From Holophagales bacterium (lineage in GTDB: Bacteria; Acidobacteriota; Thermoanaerobaculia; Multivoradales; JAGPDF01), in contig CP064972.1 in assembly GCA_016699405.1 (NCBI GenBank), forward strand, positions 3,999,501 through 4,063,500: a stretch of 64,000 nt of DNA, given 5' to 3'. The translations under genes and the position numbers were made by a program. Shown here piece by piece: positions 17,009-24,400 of this stretch; the first letter of the stretch is position 1, and every line of letters starts with the position of its first letter. The notes beneath the pieces were generated by a model that saw nothing but the letters and a program-made list of their open reading frames with translations, was not told the origin of the DNA and made no database searches.

Positions 17009-18150
17009 CGCGTCCCTCGTCTTTCCAGTCCTTCGGCGCAATCTTCTGCCCCACCTTCGCCCACACCTTCATCGGCCAGGATCTCGGCGAGCGCCGCTCG
17101 CGTGTCGCGCCACGCCGCACCGCAGCCGACCGACACCCGCAGGCAGCCGGCGAGCCCGGCGCCGCGCGAGAGGTCGCGCACCCGGATGCCGCGCGCCGCG
17201 AGGCCGTCGCGCACGCGCACCGCCGTCTCGCCCGGCCAACGGGTCAGCACGAAGTTGGCCTCCGACGGGAAGACCTCCGCCCCCGCGCGCGCGAGCATCG
17301 CGCTCCACGCCGACCGCCGGCCGATCAGCAGGCGAACCCGACGCCCCGCGGCCTGCGGATGAGCGAGCGCCACCTCGCCGGCGAGCGCGCTCGCCTGGTT
17401 GACGTTGTACGGCAGCTTGAGCTTGAGCAACTCGCCGGCGAGCCCCGGGTCGGCGAGGAGGTAACCGAGCCGCATCCCGGCGAGCGACCAGGCCTTCGAG
17501 AAGGTGCGGAAGAGCAGCAGGTGACGGTGCCGCGCGAGGAGCGGCCGATAGTCGTGGCCGGAGAACTCGCCGTACGCGTTGTCGAGGAAGAGCGGCGCTT
17601 CGAGGCGCGCCAGCAGCGCTTCGACCCGCTCAGCCGGTATGGCCTCGCCGGTCGGGTTGTTCGGCGTGCAGAGCAGCACCGGCCGCCGCGGGTCCTCGGC
17701 CACCGCCGCTTCGAGCTCGTCGACGGCGAGGCGCAGGTCCTGCCGCGGACCGAAGGCGCGCCACCGCGCGCCCGCCGCCAGCGCGAAGACCGGGTAGAGC
17801 CCGAAGCCCGGAGCGAGAGCGAGCAACTCGCGCCCGCCGGCGAGCGCCGCGAGGGTGAGCGCGAGCAGCTCGTTCGAGCCGTTGCCCACCAGCACGCCGT
17901 CGCGCGGCCAGCCGTGCAGCGCGCCGAGCGCCGCGCGCAGCGCGTCGGCGTGGAAATCCGGGTAGCGCGCCCAGTCGCCGGCGAGCCAGCGCCGGGCGAT
18001 CGTCTCGCGCAGGCGACGCGGCAGCTCCCACGGCACCTCGTTCTGGTCGAGCTTGTGCCGGCAGGGCGAAAGGTCGAGGGTGTAGGCCGAAAGGGCGCGC
18101 ACCGTCTCCGGCAGCAGGGCTCGCGGGTCGGCCGTCGAGAGCGTGCTCAT
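17005..18150 (-). CDS. hisC: histidinol-phosphate aminotransferase
   Basis: Protein of 381 aa, fold type I PLP aminotransferase. Substrate-arm motif KLDQNEVPWELP near the N-terminus, GNGSNELL phosphate region, CTPNNPTG, LDNAYGEFSG, and the PLP lysine in FRTFSKAWSLAGMRLGY. The C-terminal Arg segment LRVSVG is present. It overlaps hisD and hisB by 4 nt. The C-terminus is about 20 residues longer than typical and acidic, formed where the frame runs into hisB. Confidence 0.95.
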   Translation of the reverse strand: MSTLSTADPRALLPETVRALSAYTLDLSPCRHKLDQNEVPWELPRRLRETIARRWLAGDWARYPDFHADALRAALGALHGWPRDGVLVGNGSNELLALTLAALAGGRELLALAPGFGLYPVFALAAGARWRAFGPRQDLRLAVDELEAAVAEDPRRPVLLCTPNNPTGEAIPAERVEALLARLEAPLFLDNAYGEFSGHDYRPLLARHRHLLLFRTFSKAWSLAGMRLGYLLADPGLAGELLKLKLPYNVNQASALAGEVALAHPQAAGRRVRLLIGRRSAWSAMLARAGAEVFPSEANFVLTRWPGETAVRVRDGLAARGIRVRDLSRGAGLAGCLRVSVGCGAAWRDTRAALAEILADEGVGEGGAEDCAEGLERRGTR

Positions 18151-19526
18151 CGCGCCTTCCTCGGCCCGGAGGGGACGCGAGTCGCGACCTCCGGACTCGC
18201 GAGCCGCAGGCTCCCCGCCTCGCCTCCGGCCTCTCGCCGGCGGGCGGCCTCGGCGTGCGCCGGCAGCCCTTCGGCCTCGGCGAGCACGCGGGCGGCGGCC
18301 GCCAGGCGCGGCGCGCTCGCCGCGGCGACGCGCACCAGGTGACTGCGTCGCACGAAGTCCTCGACGCCGAGCGCCGAGGCGAAGCGCGCCGTGCCGCAGG
18401 TCGGCAGGACGTGACTGGGACCGGCCACGTAGTCGCCGAAGACCTCCGGCGTCATCGCGCCGACGAAGATCGCGCCGGCGTTGCCGAAACGCTCCGCCGC
18501 CGACTCGAACGGCTCGCCGACGAGCTGCAGGTGCTCCGGCGCGATCCGCGCCACCGCGGCGATCGCCTCGTCGAGGTCGCCGACGAGCAGCGCCCCGCCG
18601 AGCGCCGCGAGCGCGGCGCGTGCCGTCGCCGCGGTGGCGAGTCGCGGCAGCTGCCGTTCGAGCTCGACGGCGACCGCACGCGCCAGCGCACGGCTCGGCG
18701 TCAGCAGGATCGCCGCCGCCTTCGGGTCGTGCTCGGCCTGCGCGAGCAGATCGGCGGCGACGAGCTCGGGCGACGCGTCCGCTCCGGCGACGATCACCAC
18801 CTCGCTCGGCCCGGCGAGCCCGTCGATCGCCACCTCCCCGGCCACCTGTCGCTTGGCCGCGGTGACCCAGGCGTTGCCCGGCCCGACGATCTTGTCGACA
18901 CGCGCGATGCTCGCCGTGCCGAAGGCGAGCGCCGCCACCGCATGGGCGCCGCCGCAGCCCCAGATCTCCTCGACGCCGAGGCGCGCCAGGGTGTAGCGGA
19001 GCGTGACGTGCTCGGCCCAGGCGCGCGGCGGGGTGACGACGACGATCTCGCCGACCCCGGCGACGCGGGCCGGCACGACGGTCATCACCGCCGTCGACGG
19101 ATAGCAGGCGCGACCGCCCGGCACGTAGACGGCGACGCGAGCGAGCGGCTCGCGCCGCTCGACGAGCTCGACGCCGTCGAGCTCTTGACGAAAACCGGGG
19201 ACCACCTGTCCGCGGTGATAGGCCTCGACCGCCGCGATCGACGCTTCGAGCGCCGCGGCGAAACCGGCCGGCAGCCCCACGCCCTGGCGGTCGGCCGCGC
19301 TCGGCCGGAGGCGCAGCTCACCGACGCTCGCCGCCGCGACGCCGTCGAGCTCGGCCACCGCGGCGAGCAGCGCCGCGTCGCCCCACCGGCGCACCGACTC
19401 GACGAGGCGTCGCGCCGCCCGCTCGGTCGACGCGTCGAGCACGCGCCCGCGCCGCGCCGCGAGACGGGCGAGCATCCGCTCGCCGCTCGCCGAGCCCAGC
19501 GGGCGGATCGAGAAGATCGGGCTCAT
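18147..19526 (-). CDS. hisD: histidinol dehydrogenase
   Basis: Protein of 459 aa, NAD-dependent zinc enzyme catalysing the last two oxidations to histidine. Conserved segments: RVAVYVPGGRACYPST, GCGGAHAVAALAFGT, KIVGPGNAWVTAAKRQV, the zinc ligands in QAEHDPKA, the catalytic Glu-His in IAPEHLQL and GPSHVLPTCGTARF. The C-terminal tail of about 30 residues is basic and poorly conserved. Overlaps hisG and hisC by 4 nt each. Confidence 0.97.
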   Translation of the reverse strand: MSPIFSIRPLGSASGERMLARLAARRGRVLDASTERAARRLVESVRRWGDAALLAAVAELDGVAAASVGELRLRPSAADRQGVGLPAGFAAALEASIAAVEAYHRGQVVPGFRQELDGVELVERREPLARVAVYVPGGRACYPSTAVMTVVPARVAGVGEIVVVTPPRAWAEHVTLRYTLARLGVEEIWGCGGAHAVAALAFGTASIARVDKIVGPGNAWVTAAKRQVAGEVAIDGLAGPSEVVIVAGADASPELVAADLLAQAEHDPKAAAILLTPSRALARAVAVELERQLPRLATAATARAALAALGGALLVGDLDEAIAAVARIAPEHLQLVGEPFESAAERFGNAGAIFVGAMTPEVFGDYVAGPSHVLPTCGTARFASALGVEDFVRRSHLVRVAAASAPRLAAAARVLAEAEGLPAHAEAARRREAGGEAGSLRLASPEVATRVPSGPRKAR

Positions 19527-20164
19527 TGCGCCACCTCCGCCCGCTCGAGCCGCTCGCAGAGCTCGCCGAGGGCCCGGCGGTGGCGCAGGAACGCGCCGCG
19601 GTTGACGACCAGGCGCGGCGCCACCTCACGCACCACCGCGAGCTCGACCAGACCGTGCTCGGCGAGCGTGCGCCCGGTCTGCACGACGTCGAGCGCCAGC
19701 TCGGCGAGGCCCAGCACCGGGGCGAGCTCGACCGAACCCGAAAGGCGCACCACCTCGGCGCTCCACGGCGCCGTCGCGACGAAGGCGCGGGCCGTCTGCG
19801 GGTACTTCGAGGCGAGACGCACCTGCGCTCCGGGCCGCGGCAGCGTGCCGGGTCGGCCGATCAGCGACAGCCGGCAGCGCCCGTCGAAGAGCGCGAGCGG
19901 GGCGAGCAGGTCGCCATCGACCTCGTCGATGACGTCGCTGCCGACGATCCCGGCATCGGCGATCCCCTGCTCGACGTAGAGCGGCAGGTCCCAGTCCTTG
20001 AGGATGAACGCCTCGAGCCCCTCGTCCGGGAACTCCCAGTGCAGGCGCCGCCCCGGCTCCTCGAGACCGGCGAGCCGGTAGCCCGCGGCGCGCAGCGCGG
20101 CGAGCGCGGCGTCGAAGATCCGTCCCTTCGGCAGTGCCAGGCGGAGCGTCGCGTCGCCGGCCAT
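19523..20164 (-). CDS. hisG: ATP phosphoribosyltransferase, short (HisG-S) catalytic subunit
   Basis: Protein of 213 aa, first step of histidine synthesis (ATP + PRPP). It has the start LRLALPKGRI, the DWDLPLYVEQGIADAGIVG segment and the PRPP-binding loop ALDVVQTGRTL. It lacks the C-terminal regulatory ACT-like domain of the long form, so it needs HisZ, which is encoded immediately upstream with a single nucleotide between the genes. Feedback by histidine would act through HisZ. Confidence 0.95.
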   Translation of the reverse strand: MAGDATLRLALPKGRIFDAALAALRAAGYRLAGLEEPGRRLHWEFPDEGLEAFILKDWDLPLYVEQGIADAGIVGSDVIDEVDGDLLAPLALFDGRCRLSLIGRPGTLPRPGAQVRLASKYPQTARAFVATAPWSAEVVRLSGSVELAPVLGLAELALDVVQTGRTLAEHGLVELAVVREVAPRLVVNRGAFLRHRRALGELCERLERAEVAQ

Positions 20165-20165
20165 C

Positions 20166-21149
20166 TCAGATCTCCTCCGCGATGCTCTCGGCGAGGCGCG
20201 AGAGCCCGTCGAGACCGAGGGAGAAACCGAGCGCCGGCGCCGCCGCTCCGAGCGCGGCGAAGAGCCCGTCGTAGCGCCCGCCTCCCCCGACCGGCGAAGC
20301 GGCGGGACCGGCGTAGGCGCGGAACACCAGGCCGTCGTAGTAGGAGCGCCGGTCGCGCGCCGCAAGCAGGCGGGCGTCGAGCGTGCAGAGCGCGAATTCG
20401 GCGAGGTCGATCTCGACCTGCGCCGCCGGGTAGGCGACGGCGAGCTCGTCGCGCAGCGCGAGCAGCCGCGCGAGATCGGCGGCGGCCGCACCGAGCACCG
20501 CCGTGTCGTCCGGCACGCCGCGCTCGACGATCGCCAGCAGCTCGGCGCCGCCGCGGCGAGCGACGCCCCGCTCGCGGCGCGCCACCCCGCGGGCGAGCTC
20601 CAATGGATCCGCCTCGCCGGCGAGCAGCAGCGCGTCGAGCGCGCCGGCGAAACCGAGGACGAGATGCGGCCGCGCGATGCCCGCCGCCGCGAGCAGGCGC
20701 AGGAAGAGCCGCAGCGCCTCGCGCTCGCCGGCGCCCTCCGCCTGGCCGGCCGCGGCGCCGACGATCTCGACGCCGAGTTGGTAGAGCTCGCGCTCGCGCC
20801 CGAGGCGCGACTCTTCGTAACGCACCACGTCGCCGCGATAGAAGAGGCGCAACGGCAGCTCGAGCCCCGGCAGACGCGGCGCGAGCAGCCGCGCCAGCAT
20901 CGGCGTGAAGTCGCTGCGCAGCGACAGCAGCTCGCCGTCGCGGTCGGTGAAGCGGTAGAGCTCGGCGCGCGCCGAGGCCGAAAGCAGCCCCTCGTACGGC
21001 TCGTGGAAGTCGACGACCGGCAGGACGACCTCGGCGAAGCCGCCCGCCTCGAGCTCGGTGGCCAGGCGCGCTTCGAGCTCACGGCGACGGCGCGCGGCGC
21101 CGAAGAAGAGCGCCGAGACCCCGGTGGGAAGCGAGGCGGTCACTCTCAC
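20166..21149 (-). CDS. hisZ: ATP phosphoribosyltransferase regulatory subunit
   Basis: Protein of 327 aa, a histidyl-tRNA-synthetase-like protein lacking the anticodon domain that activates short HisG and carries histidine feedback. Motif 2-like segment LPLRLFYRGDVVRYEES, then LGRERELYQLGVEIVG, and motif 3-like GGGGRYDGLFAALG and GFSLGLDGL. Start GTG at 21149, overlapping the aroDE stop (GTGA); a nearby in-frame GTG at 21143 is the alternative. Confidence 0.92.
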   Translation of the reverse strand: MRVTASLPTGVSALFFGAARRRRELEARLATELEAGGFAEVVLPVVDFHEPYEGLLSASARAELYRFTDRDGELLSLRSDFTPMLARLLAPRLPGLELPLRLFYRGDVVRYEESRLGRERELYQLGVEIVGAAAGQAEGAGEREALRLFLRLLAAAGIARPHLVLGFAGALDALLLAGEADPLELARGVARRERGVARRGGAELLAIVERGVPDDTAVLGAAAADLARLLALRDELAVAYPAAQVEIDLAEFALCTLDARLLAARDRRSYYDGLVFRAYAGPAASPVGGGGRYDGLFAALGAAAPALGFSLGLDGLSRLAESIAEEI

Positions 21150-22651
21150 GACGCCGCTCCCGGAGCCACTCCCGGAGCCGGCAGGCCGAGCACCTCGCGC
21201 CCCAGCTCGGGCGGCAGCTCGCACCCGGTGGTCATGTAGAACTGCGGCCGCGCCTGTTGCAGCAGCACCTCTCGCCCGTCGACCGCCGGCAATCCGCGCC
21301 GCATCGCCTCGCTGAGCCAGGGCGTCGGCTCGTCGCCGTAGACGAGGTCGACGACGACCGTTCCGGTCGCGACCTCGGCGAGTGCGACCGGCGGCAGCCC
21401 TTCGCCGTCCCGCCCGATCGAGGTGGCGTTGACCAGCACGTCGAAGCCCCGCGGGCGGAAACCGTCGAGCGGCGCCGCCTGGACGCGCAGGTCGCGCGCC
21501 ACCTCGCGCGCCCGCTCGTACGTCCGATTGACCAGCGTCACGCGCGCCCCCTCGTGCGCCAGCCCGGCGGCCACCGCGCGCCCGGCGCCGCCGGCGCCGA
21601 CCACGGCGACGGCGAGCCGCGCGGGATCGCGGCCAAGGGCACGCAAGGCTCCGGCGACACCGACCGCGTCGGTGGTCTCGGCCTGACAGACGCCGTCGGC
21701 GAAGAGCAGCGTGTTGGCCGAGCCCGAGAGCACGGCGAGCGGGCTCGCCGCCCCCGCCACCGCCATCGCCACCTCCTTGTGCGGCGTGGTGACGCTGAAG
21801 GCACGCAGCGGCATTCCGAGGCGCGCGAAGATCCCCGACTCGACGATCTCGAGCCAGAAGTCGGCGAACCGCTCGACGTGGAACGGCAGGTAGAGGCCGG
21901 CGAGCCCGAGGGCGCGATAGCCGCCGTTGTGCAGCCGCGGCGAGAGCGAGTGGGCGACCGGGTTGCCGATCAGCCCGGCGATCCAGGCGACGTCGCCGAG
22001 CTCGGGCAGCCCGAAGTCGGCGCGCAGCCGGGCGACCGTCGGCTGGCCCGGCGCACCGGGCGTCTCGCTCGCCGCGCCGTAGACCCACGGCGCTCCGAGC
22101 CGCGGCGCCAGCAGGCGCGTCCACGCCGCCGAGGCGCCGGCGGCGAACGACAGCAGATCGCGCCGCCGCGAATCGGCGGCGAGCTCGAGCGAGGCCAGCT
22201 CTTCGCCCGGCGCGGTGGCGAAGGTCACCAGCTTGTAGAGCGCCGCCGGGACGGAAGCCATGCGCGAGAACCGGCGGCGCAGCGTTTCGAGGTCGGCGGG
22301 CGCCCCGTGCCACGAGAGGACGCGCCGTTCGGCGGGGATCGTCGCCAGCAAGTCGTCGCTCGCGTCGCGTTCGGCTTCGAGGTCGACGAGGTCGTAGGCG
22401 CTCGCCGCCTCGCCGATCCGCCGCCGGCGACGCTCCCGGGAGCCTTCGAAGGCGCCCCCTTCGGCGCGACTGCGCAGGGTGTAGAGGAGCCGGCCGGGGA
22501 AGTGCGAGCGCAGCCAGGCCGCGTCGAGATCGCCGACGAGGTCGGCCCGCACCTCGAGCAGATCGGCGAGGCCGCCGAGCGCGGCAAGCGAGCGCCCGTC
22601 GGCGGCCGGCGGCTCGGTCAGCGTAGCGACGAGAGTGGCACGAGCTCCCAA
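21146..22651 (-). CDS. aroDE: bifunctional 3-dehydroquinate dehydratase / shikimate dehydrogenase
   Basis: Protein of 501 aa. Residues about 1-205 form a type I dehydroquinase: Glu cluster in DLLEVRADL, His in RVLSWHG and Schiff-base Lys in ALYKLVTFA. Residues about 225-495 form AroE: GNPVAHSLSPRLHN (shikimate site), TTPHKEVA (catalytic Lys), GAGGAGRAVA and VNRTYERA for NADP. The fusion order matches plant DHQ-SDH. The only sensible start is a TTG at 22651, eight nt after GGAGG; both lie in the leader terminator, so translation depends on leader folding. It supplies chorismate for the trp genes. Confidence 0.9.
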   Translation of the reverse strand: MGARATLVATLTEPPAADGRSLAALGGLADLLEVRADLVGDLDAAWLRSHFPGRLLYTLRSRAEGGAFEGSRERRRRRIGEAASAYDLVDLEAERDASDDLLATIPAERRVLSWHGAPADLETLRRRFSRMASVPAALYKLVTFATAPGEELASLELAADSRRRDLLSFAAGASAAWTRLLAPRLGAPWVYGAASETPGAPGQPTVARLRADFGLPELGDVAWIAGLIGNPVAHSLSPRLHNGGYRALGLAGLYLPFHVERFADFWLEIVESGIFARLGMPLRAFSVTTPHKEVAMAVAGAASPLAVLSGSANTLLFADGVCQAETTDAVGVAGALRALGRDPARLAVAVVGAGGAGRAVAAGLAHEGARVTLVNRTYERAREVARDLRVQAAPLDGFRPRGFDVLVNATSIGRDGEGLPPVALAEVATGTVVVDLVYGDEPTPWLSEAMRRGLPAVDGREVLLQQARPQFYMTTGCELPPELGREVLGLPAPGVAPGAAS

Positions 22652-22686
22652 AACGAAAACCTCCTCCCGGGTTCCCGGAAGGAGGT
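22650..22686 (-). terminator. attenuator terminator hairpin overlapping the aroDE ribosome binding site
   Basis: On the minus strand ACCTCCTTCCGGG pairs with CCCGGGAGGAGGT over 12-13 bp (one G-U pair, GAAC loop; 22659-22686). TTTTCGTTTT follows (22650-22659), giving a classical intrinsic terminator. The 3' arm is also the Shine-Dalgarno sequence of aroDE and the T tract runs into its TTG start. The hairpin could therefore act by termination, by hiding the RBS, or both. Confidence 0.8.
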
Positions 22687-22753
22687 CAGCTCGCGCGTGT
22701 CGGATGCCAGCCTCGCCCCGGGGCCCTGCGGGCCGGGGCAACAGGCCCCGGCC
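22677..22753 (-). promoter_or_regulatory. alternative hairpins of a Trp/His attenuator
   Basis: Directly after the leader stop lies P2, GGCCGGGGC / GCCCCGGCC with loop CTGTT (22731-22753, perfect 9 bp). Its 3' arm can instead form P3 with the following GGGCCCCGGGGC (22715-22739). The P3 3' end, GGGGCGAGG (22711-22719), can pair with CCTCCTTCC (22677-22685; 8 of 9 pairs, two of them G-U), the 5' arm of the terminator. Inferred logic: ribosome at the stop codon covers P2, P3 forms, the terminator forms (off); ribosome stalled at Trp or His codons, P2 forms, the antiterminator forms (on). Folding energies were not computed. Confidence 0.7.
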
Positions 22754-22754
22754 G

Positions 22755-22838
22755 TCAGGCGGCGTGGGTATGGACGTGGAGACGCCACCAGCCCGCCCCG
22801 CCCGTGGCGGAGACAGGAAGGTTGGCGCTCTGCGTCAT
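22755..22838 (-). CDS. dual Trp/His leader peptide of the aro-his-trp operon
   Basis: ORF of 27 codons ending GWWRLHVHTHAA, one nucleotide before hairpin P2. It holds two adjacent Trp codons (17-18) and three alternate His codons (21, 23, 25; CAC, CAT, CAC). GWWR resembles the TrpL control region and HxHxH resembles HisL; the operon behind encodes both pathways. The 5' segment GGTGGCGT containing the Trp codons can pair with ACGCCGCC at the end of the ORF, like a 1:2 hairpin. An in-frame ATG at 22847 would add three residues. No Shine-Dalgarno is visible, and the predicted transcript start is close to the ATG. Confidence 0.85.
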   Translation of the reverse strand: MTQSANLPVSATGGAGWWRLHVHTHAA

Positions 22839-22856
22839 GCCCGACATCGCGAGCGG

Positions 22857-22886
22857 GTTCTACCAGCGGGGATCGGCGGATGTCAA
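22857..22886 (-). promoter_or_regulatory. sigma70-type promoter of the aro-his-trp operon
   Basis: Minus strand: TTGACA (22886-22881), 18-nt spacer, TAGAAC (22862-22857). The expected transcript start is near 22850, only a few nucleotides ahead of the leader ORF, giving a leader RNA of about 200 nt to the terminator. The perfect -35 box in this very GC-rich DNA makes chance less likely. Confidence 0.7.
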
Positions 22887-23009
22887 GTCGGGTACCGCAC
22901 CTGACGCTCCCACCGCTTGCGATCGCCAGCGCAATGGGGACTCGGGTGACCTCGCTGGGCGAATCCGGCGGAGGACTCTCATCTGGCTGGATCGACTTTC
23001 GGGGAAGGG

Positions 23010-23126
23010 CTTACCCGAGTGCGCAAGGTCGGCATCGTCGCACTTGCCCGGAAGCTCCGCATCGCGCTCTGGCGCTTCGTGAACTTCGGCGAGATCCCCG
23101 CCGGCGCGAAGCTCAAGCCCGCCTGA
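23010..23126 (+). pseudogene. C-terminal remnant of an IS110/IS116-type transposase
   Basis: The last 38 codons, from LTRVRKVGIVALARKL to KLKPA and a TGA at 23124-23126, resemble the end of IS110-family transposases (conserved pattern VGIVALARKLRIALWRF). Upstream the frame is closed by TGA at 22947 with no recognisable transposase sequence, so everything N-terminal is missing. It is a decayed fragment just upstream of the operon promoter, marking an insertion-prone boundary. Confidence 0.6.
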
Positions 23127-23576
23127 AGACAAGACTCAGGTAGGACGACGACGAGAACGGAACCCTACCGCGTGAACCCATGAACGATCGGCTGGTGGAC
23201 CTGCCCGGACGATGCCGCCGGGTACCCTTCGAGGACCGCAAGTTCGATGGGGCAGCTCCCACCAGCGCTTCCACTTGGCTGCGTCTTTCAGCGAACAGAG
23301 GATTCGGTGACGGCCAGTGATTCCAATCGTGGCCGAACGGATAGAAGGTCGTGGAAGGACACCATCCTGCCCGCACGTGGAAACGGCCAGCCGCACGTCG
23401 GATGCACGGACTCGAACTGGAGACGTCGCTGACGACGACAACAACCTCACCCGGCGAGGGGACTACTTGACGGAATCTCCCTCATAGAAGGCGACACTTG
23501 CACGGAGGTCGCGGTCCTGCGGGGCCCCAGCCGTGTCGCGCTTCTGAAGTTCAGCCAGCACCCGGGGGCAAGGGCG
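23127..23576. other. gene-free stretch
   Basis: Between the IS110 remnant and the lipoprotein gene. Short open frames exist on both strands, but none has a ribosome binding site, codon bias or recognisable domain. I see no clear terminator, repeat or RNA gene here. Confidence 0.5.
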
Positions 23577-24341
23577 TCAACCCTTCCCATACCTCGTCAA
23601 GTCGAAGCCGCTTACACGGAACTCGAATATCGGCTCGCCCTCCTGATAGATGCGCGGCTGCACCCGGACGACCTTGGCTGCCTTCATCCGCTGAAGAAAG
23701 CCATCTGCGTTCCGAATGAAGATGACAGTGCTGTCGTTGTCTGCTGCCGGCGAAGCGTGCCAGTCCTGTGGTTGGCCATCGTCGAATCTGATCATGACCT
23801 CGCAGCCATCCCATGATGGACATAGGAACTGGCCCTTCTCGATTGCGAGGATCACGTCGCGGCCGTATTTCGGATGATCCCTCAAGGTGAGTCCGGCGTG
23901 TTGCTCGCCTTGATAGGGAAAGCCGAAACTCACCGTGTTCTCCGACTCGATCCGCGCGGATCTCGCAGTCTTTCCCGTCATCGCATCTTCGGAGACGCTG
24001 TACGACCACTTAGCTTTCAACTCCTTCTCACGGGCCTCAGCCGCGGCTAGCTCGGCGCGCTTGCGCTCGGCCTCAGCAGCCGCCTGCGCCTCTGCCTCAA
24101 GCGCCGGTAGTGATTTCGCTGCTGCGGTGCCTTCCGGGGTTGCGCCGTAACGACTGATGAGGTCATGAGCAGCCTGGAGGGCGGCGGCAGATCTGCCTGC
24201 CTTCCTTTCGGCTTCGACCTTTGCAGCCAATTCTGATGCAGTTGGTGGCTTCTGTTCCGGCTCCTTCGTCGCGGCTGGCGGCTGCGCGCAGGCGGACAGG
24301 CCTGCGAGGACAATTGCGGCTAGGCAGGTTCGAAGCCTCAT
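23577..24341 (-). CDS. lipoprotein with coiled coil and conserved C-terminal domain
   Basis: Protein of 254 aa. The start at 24341 is chosen because GGAGG lies 7 nt upstream; the ATG at 24347 would leave only one or two. Lipobox LSAC at about residues 15-18, then a Pro/Lys linker, an Ala/Glu/Lys-rich coiled coil (about 60-105) and a beta-rich domain (about 110-254; NTVSFGFPYQGEQH, DVILAIEKGQFLC, EVMIRFDDGQP, TVIFIRNADGF). I recall similar domains in uncharacterised proteobacterial proteins. Function unknown. Lower GC than the operon nearby suggests transfer. Confidence 0.7.
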   Translation of the reverse strand: MRLRTCLAAIVLAGLSACAQPPAATKEPEQKPPTASELAAKVEAERKAGRSAAALQAAHDLISRYGATPEGTAAAKSLPALEAEAQAAAEAERKRAELAAAEAREKELKAKWSYSVSEDAMTGKTARSARIESENTVSFGFPYQGEQHAGLTLRDHPKYGRDVILAIEKGQFLCPSWDGCEVMIRFDDGQPQDWHASPAADNDSTVIFIRNADGFLQRMKAAKVVRVQPRIYQEGEPIFEFRVSGFDLTRYGKG

Positions 24342-24400
24342 TGGCATTCCTCCGCAGTTCGGGGTTCTCCGGGGACGGTCAGGACGAAAGCCGGCCCAAC

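Noticed and set aside
22652..22741. Upstream start for aroDE at a TTG at 22741
   Set aside because: The extra 30 residues would be encoded by the attenuator hairpins, have no family similarity and no ribosome binding site. The TTG at 22651 follows GGAGG and begins at the first dehydroquinase strand.
23136..23450. Minus-strand open frame of 104 codons in the gene-free stretch
   Set aside because: No ribosome binding site, no hydrophobic core or domain, and overlapping frames of similar length on both strands; looks like chance.
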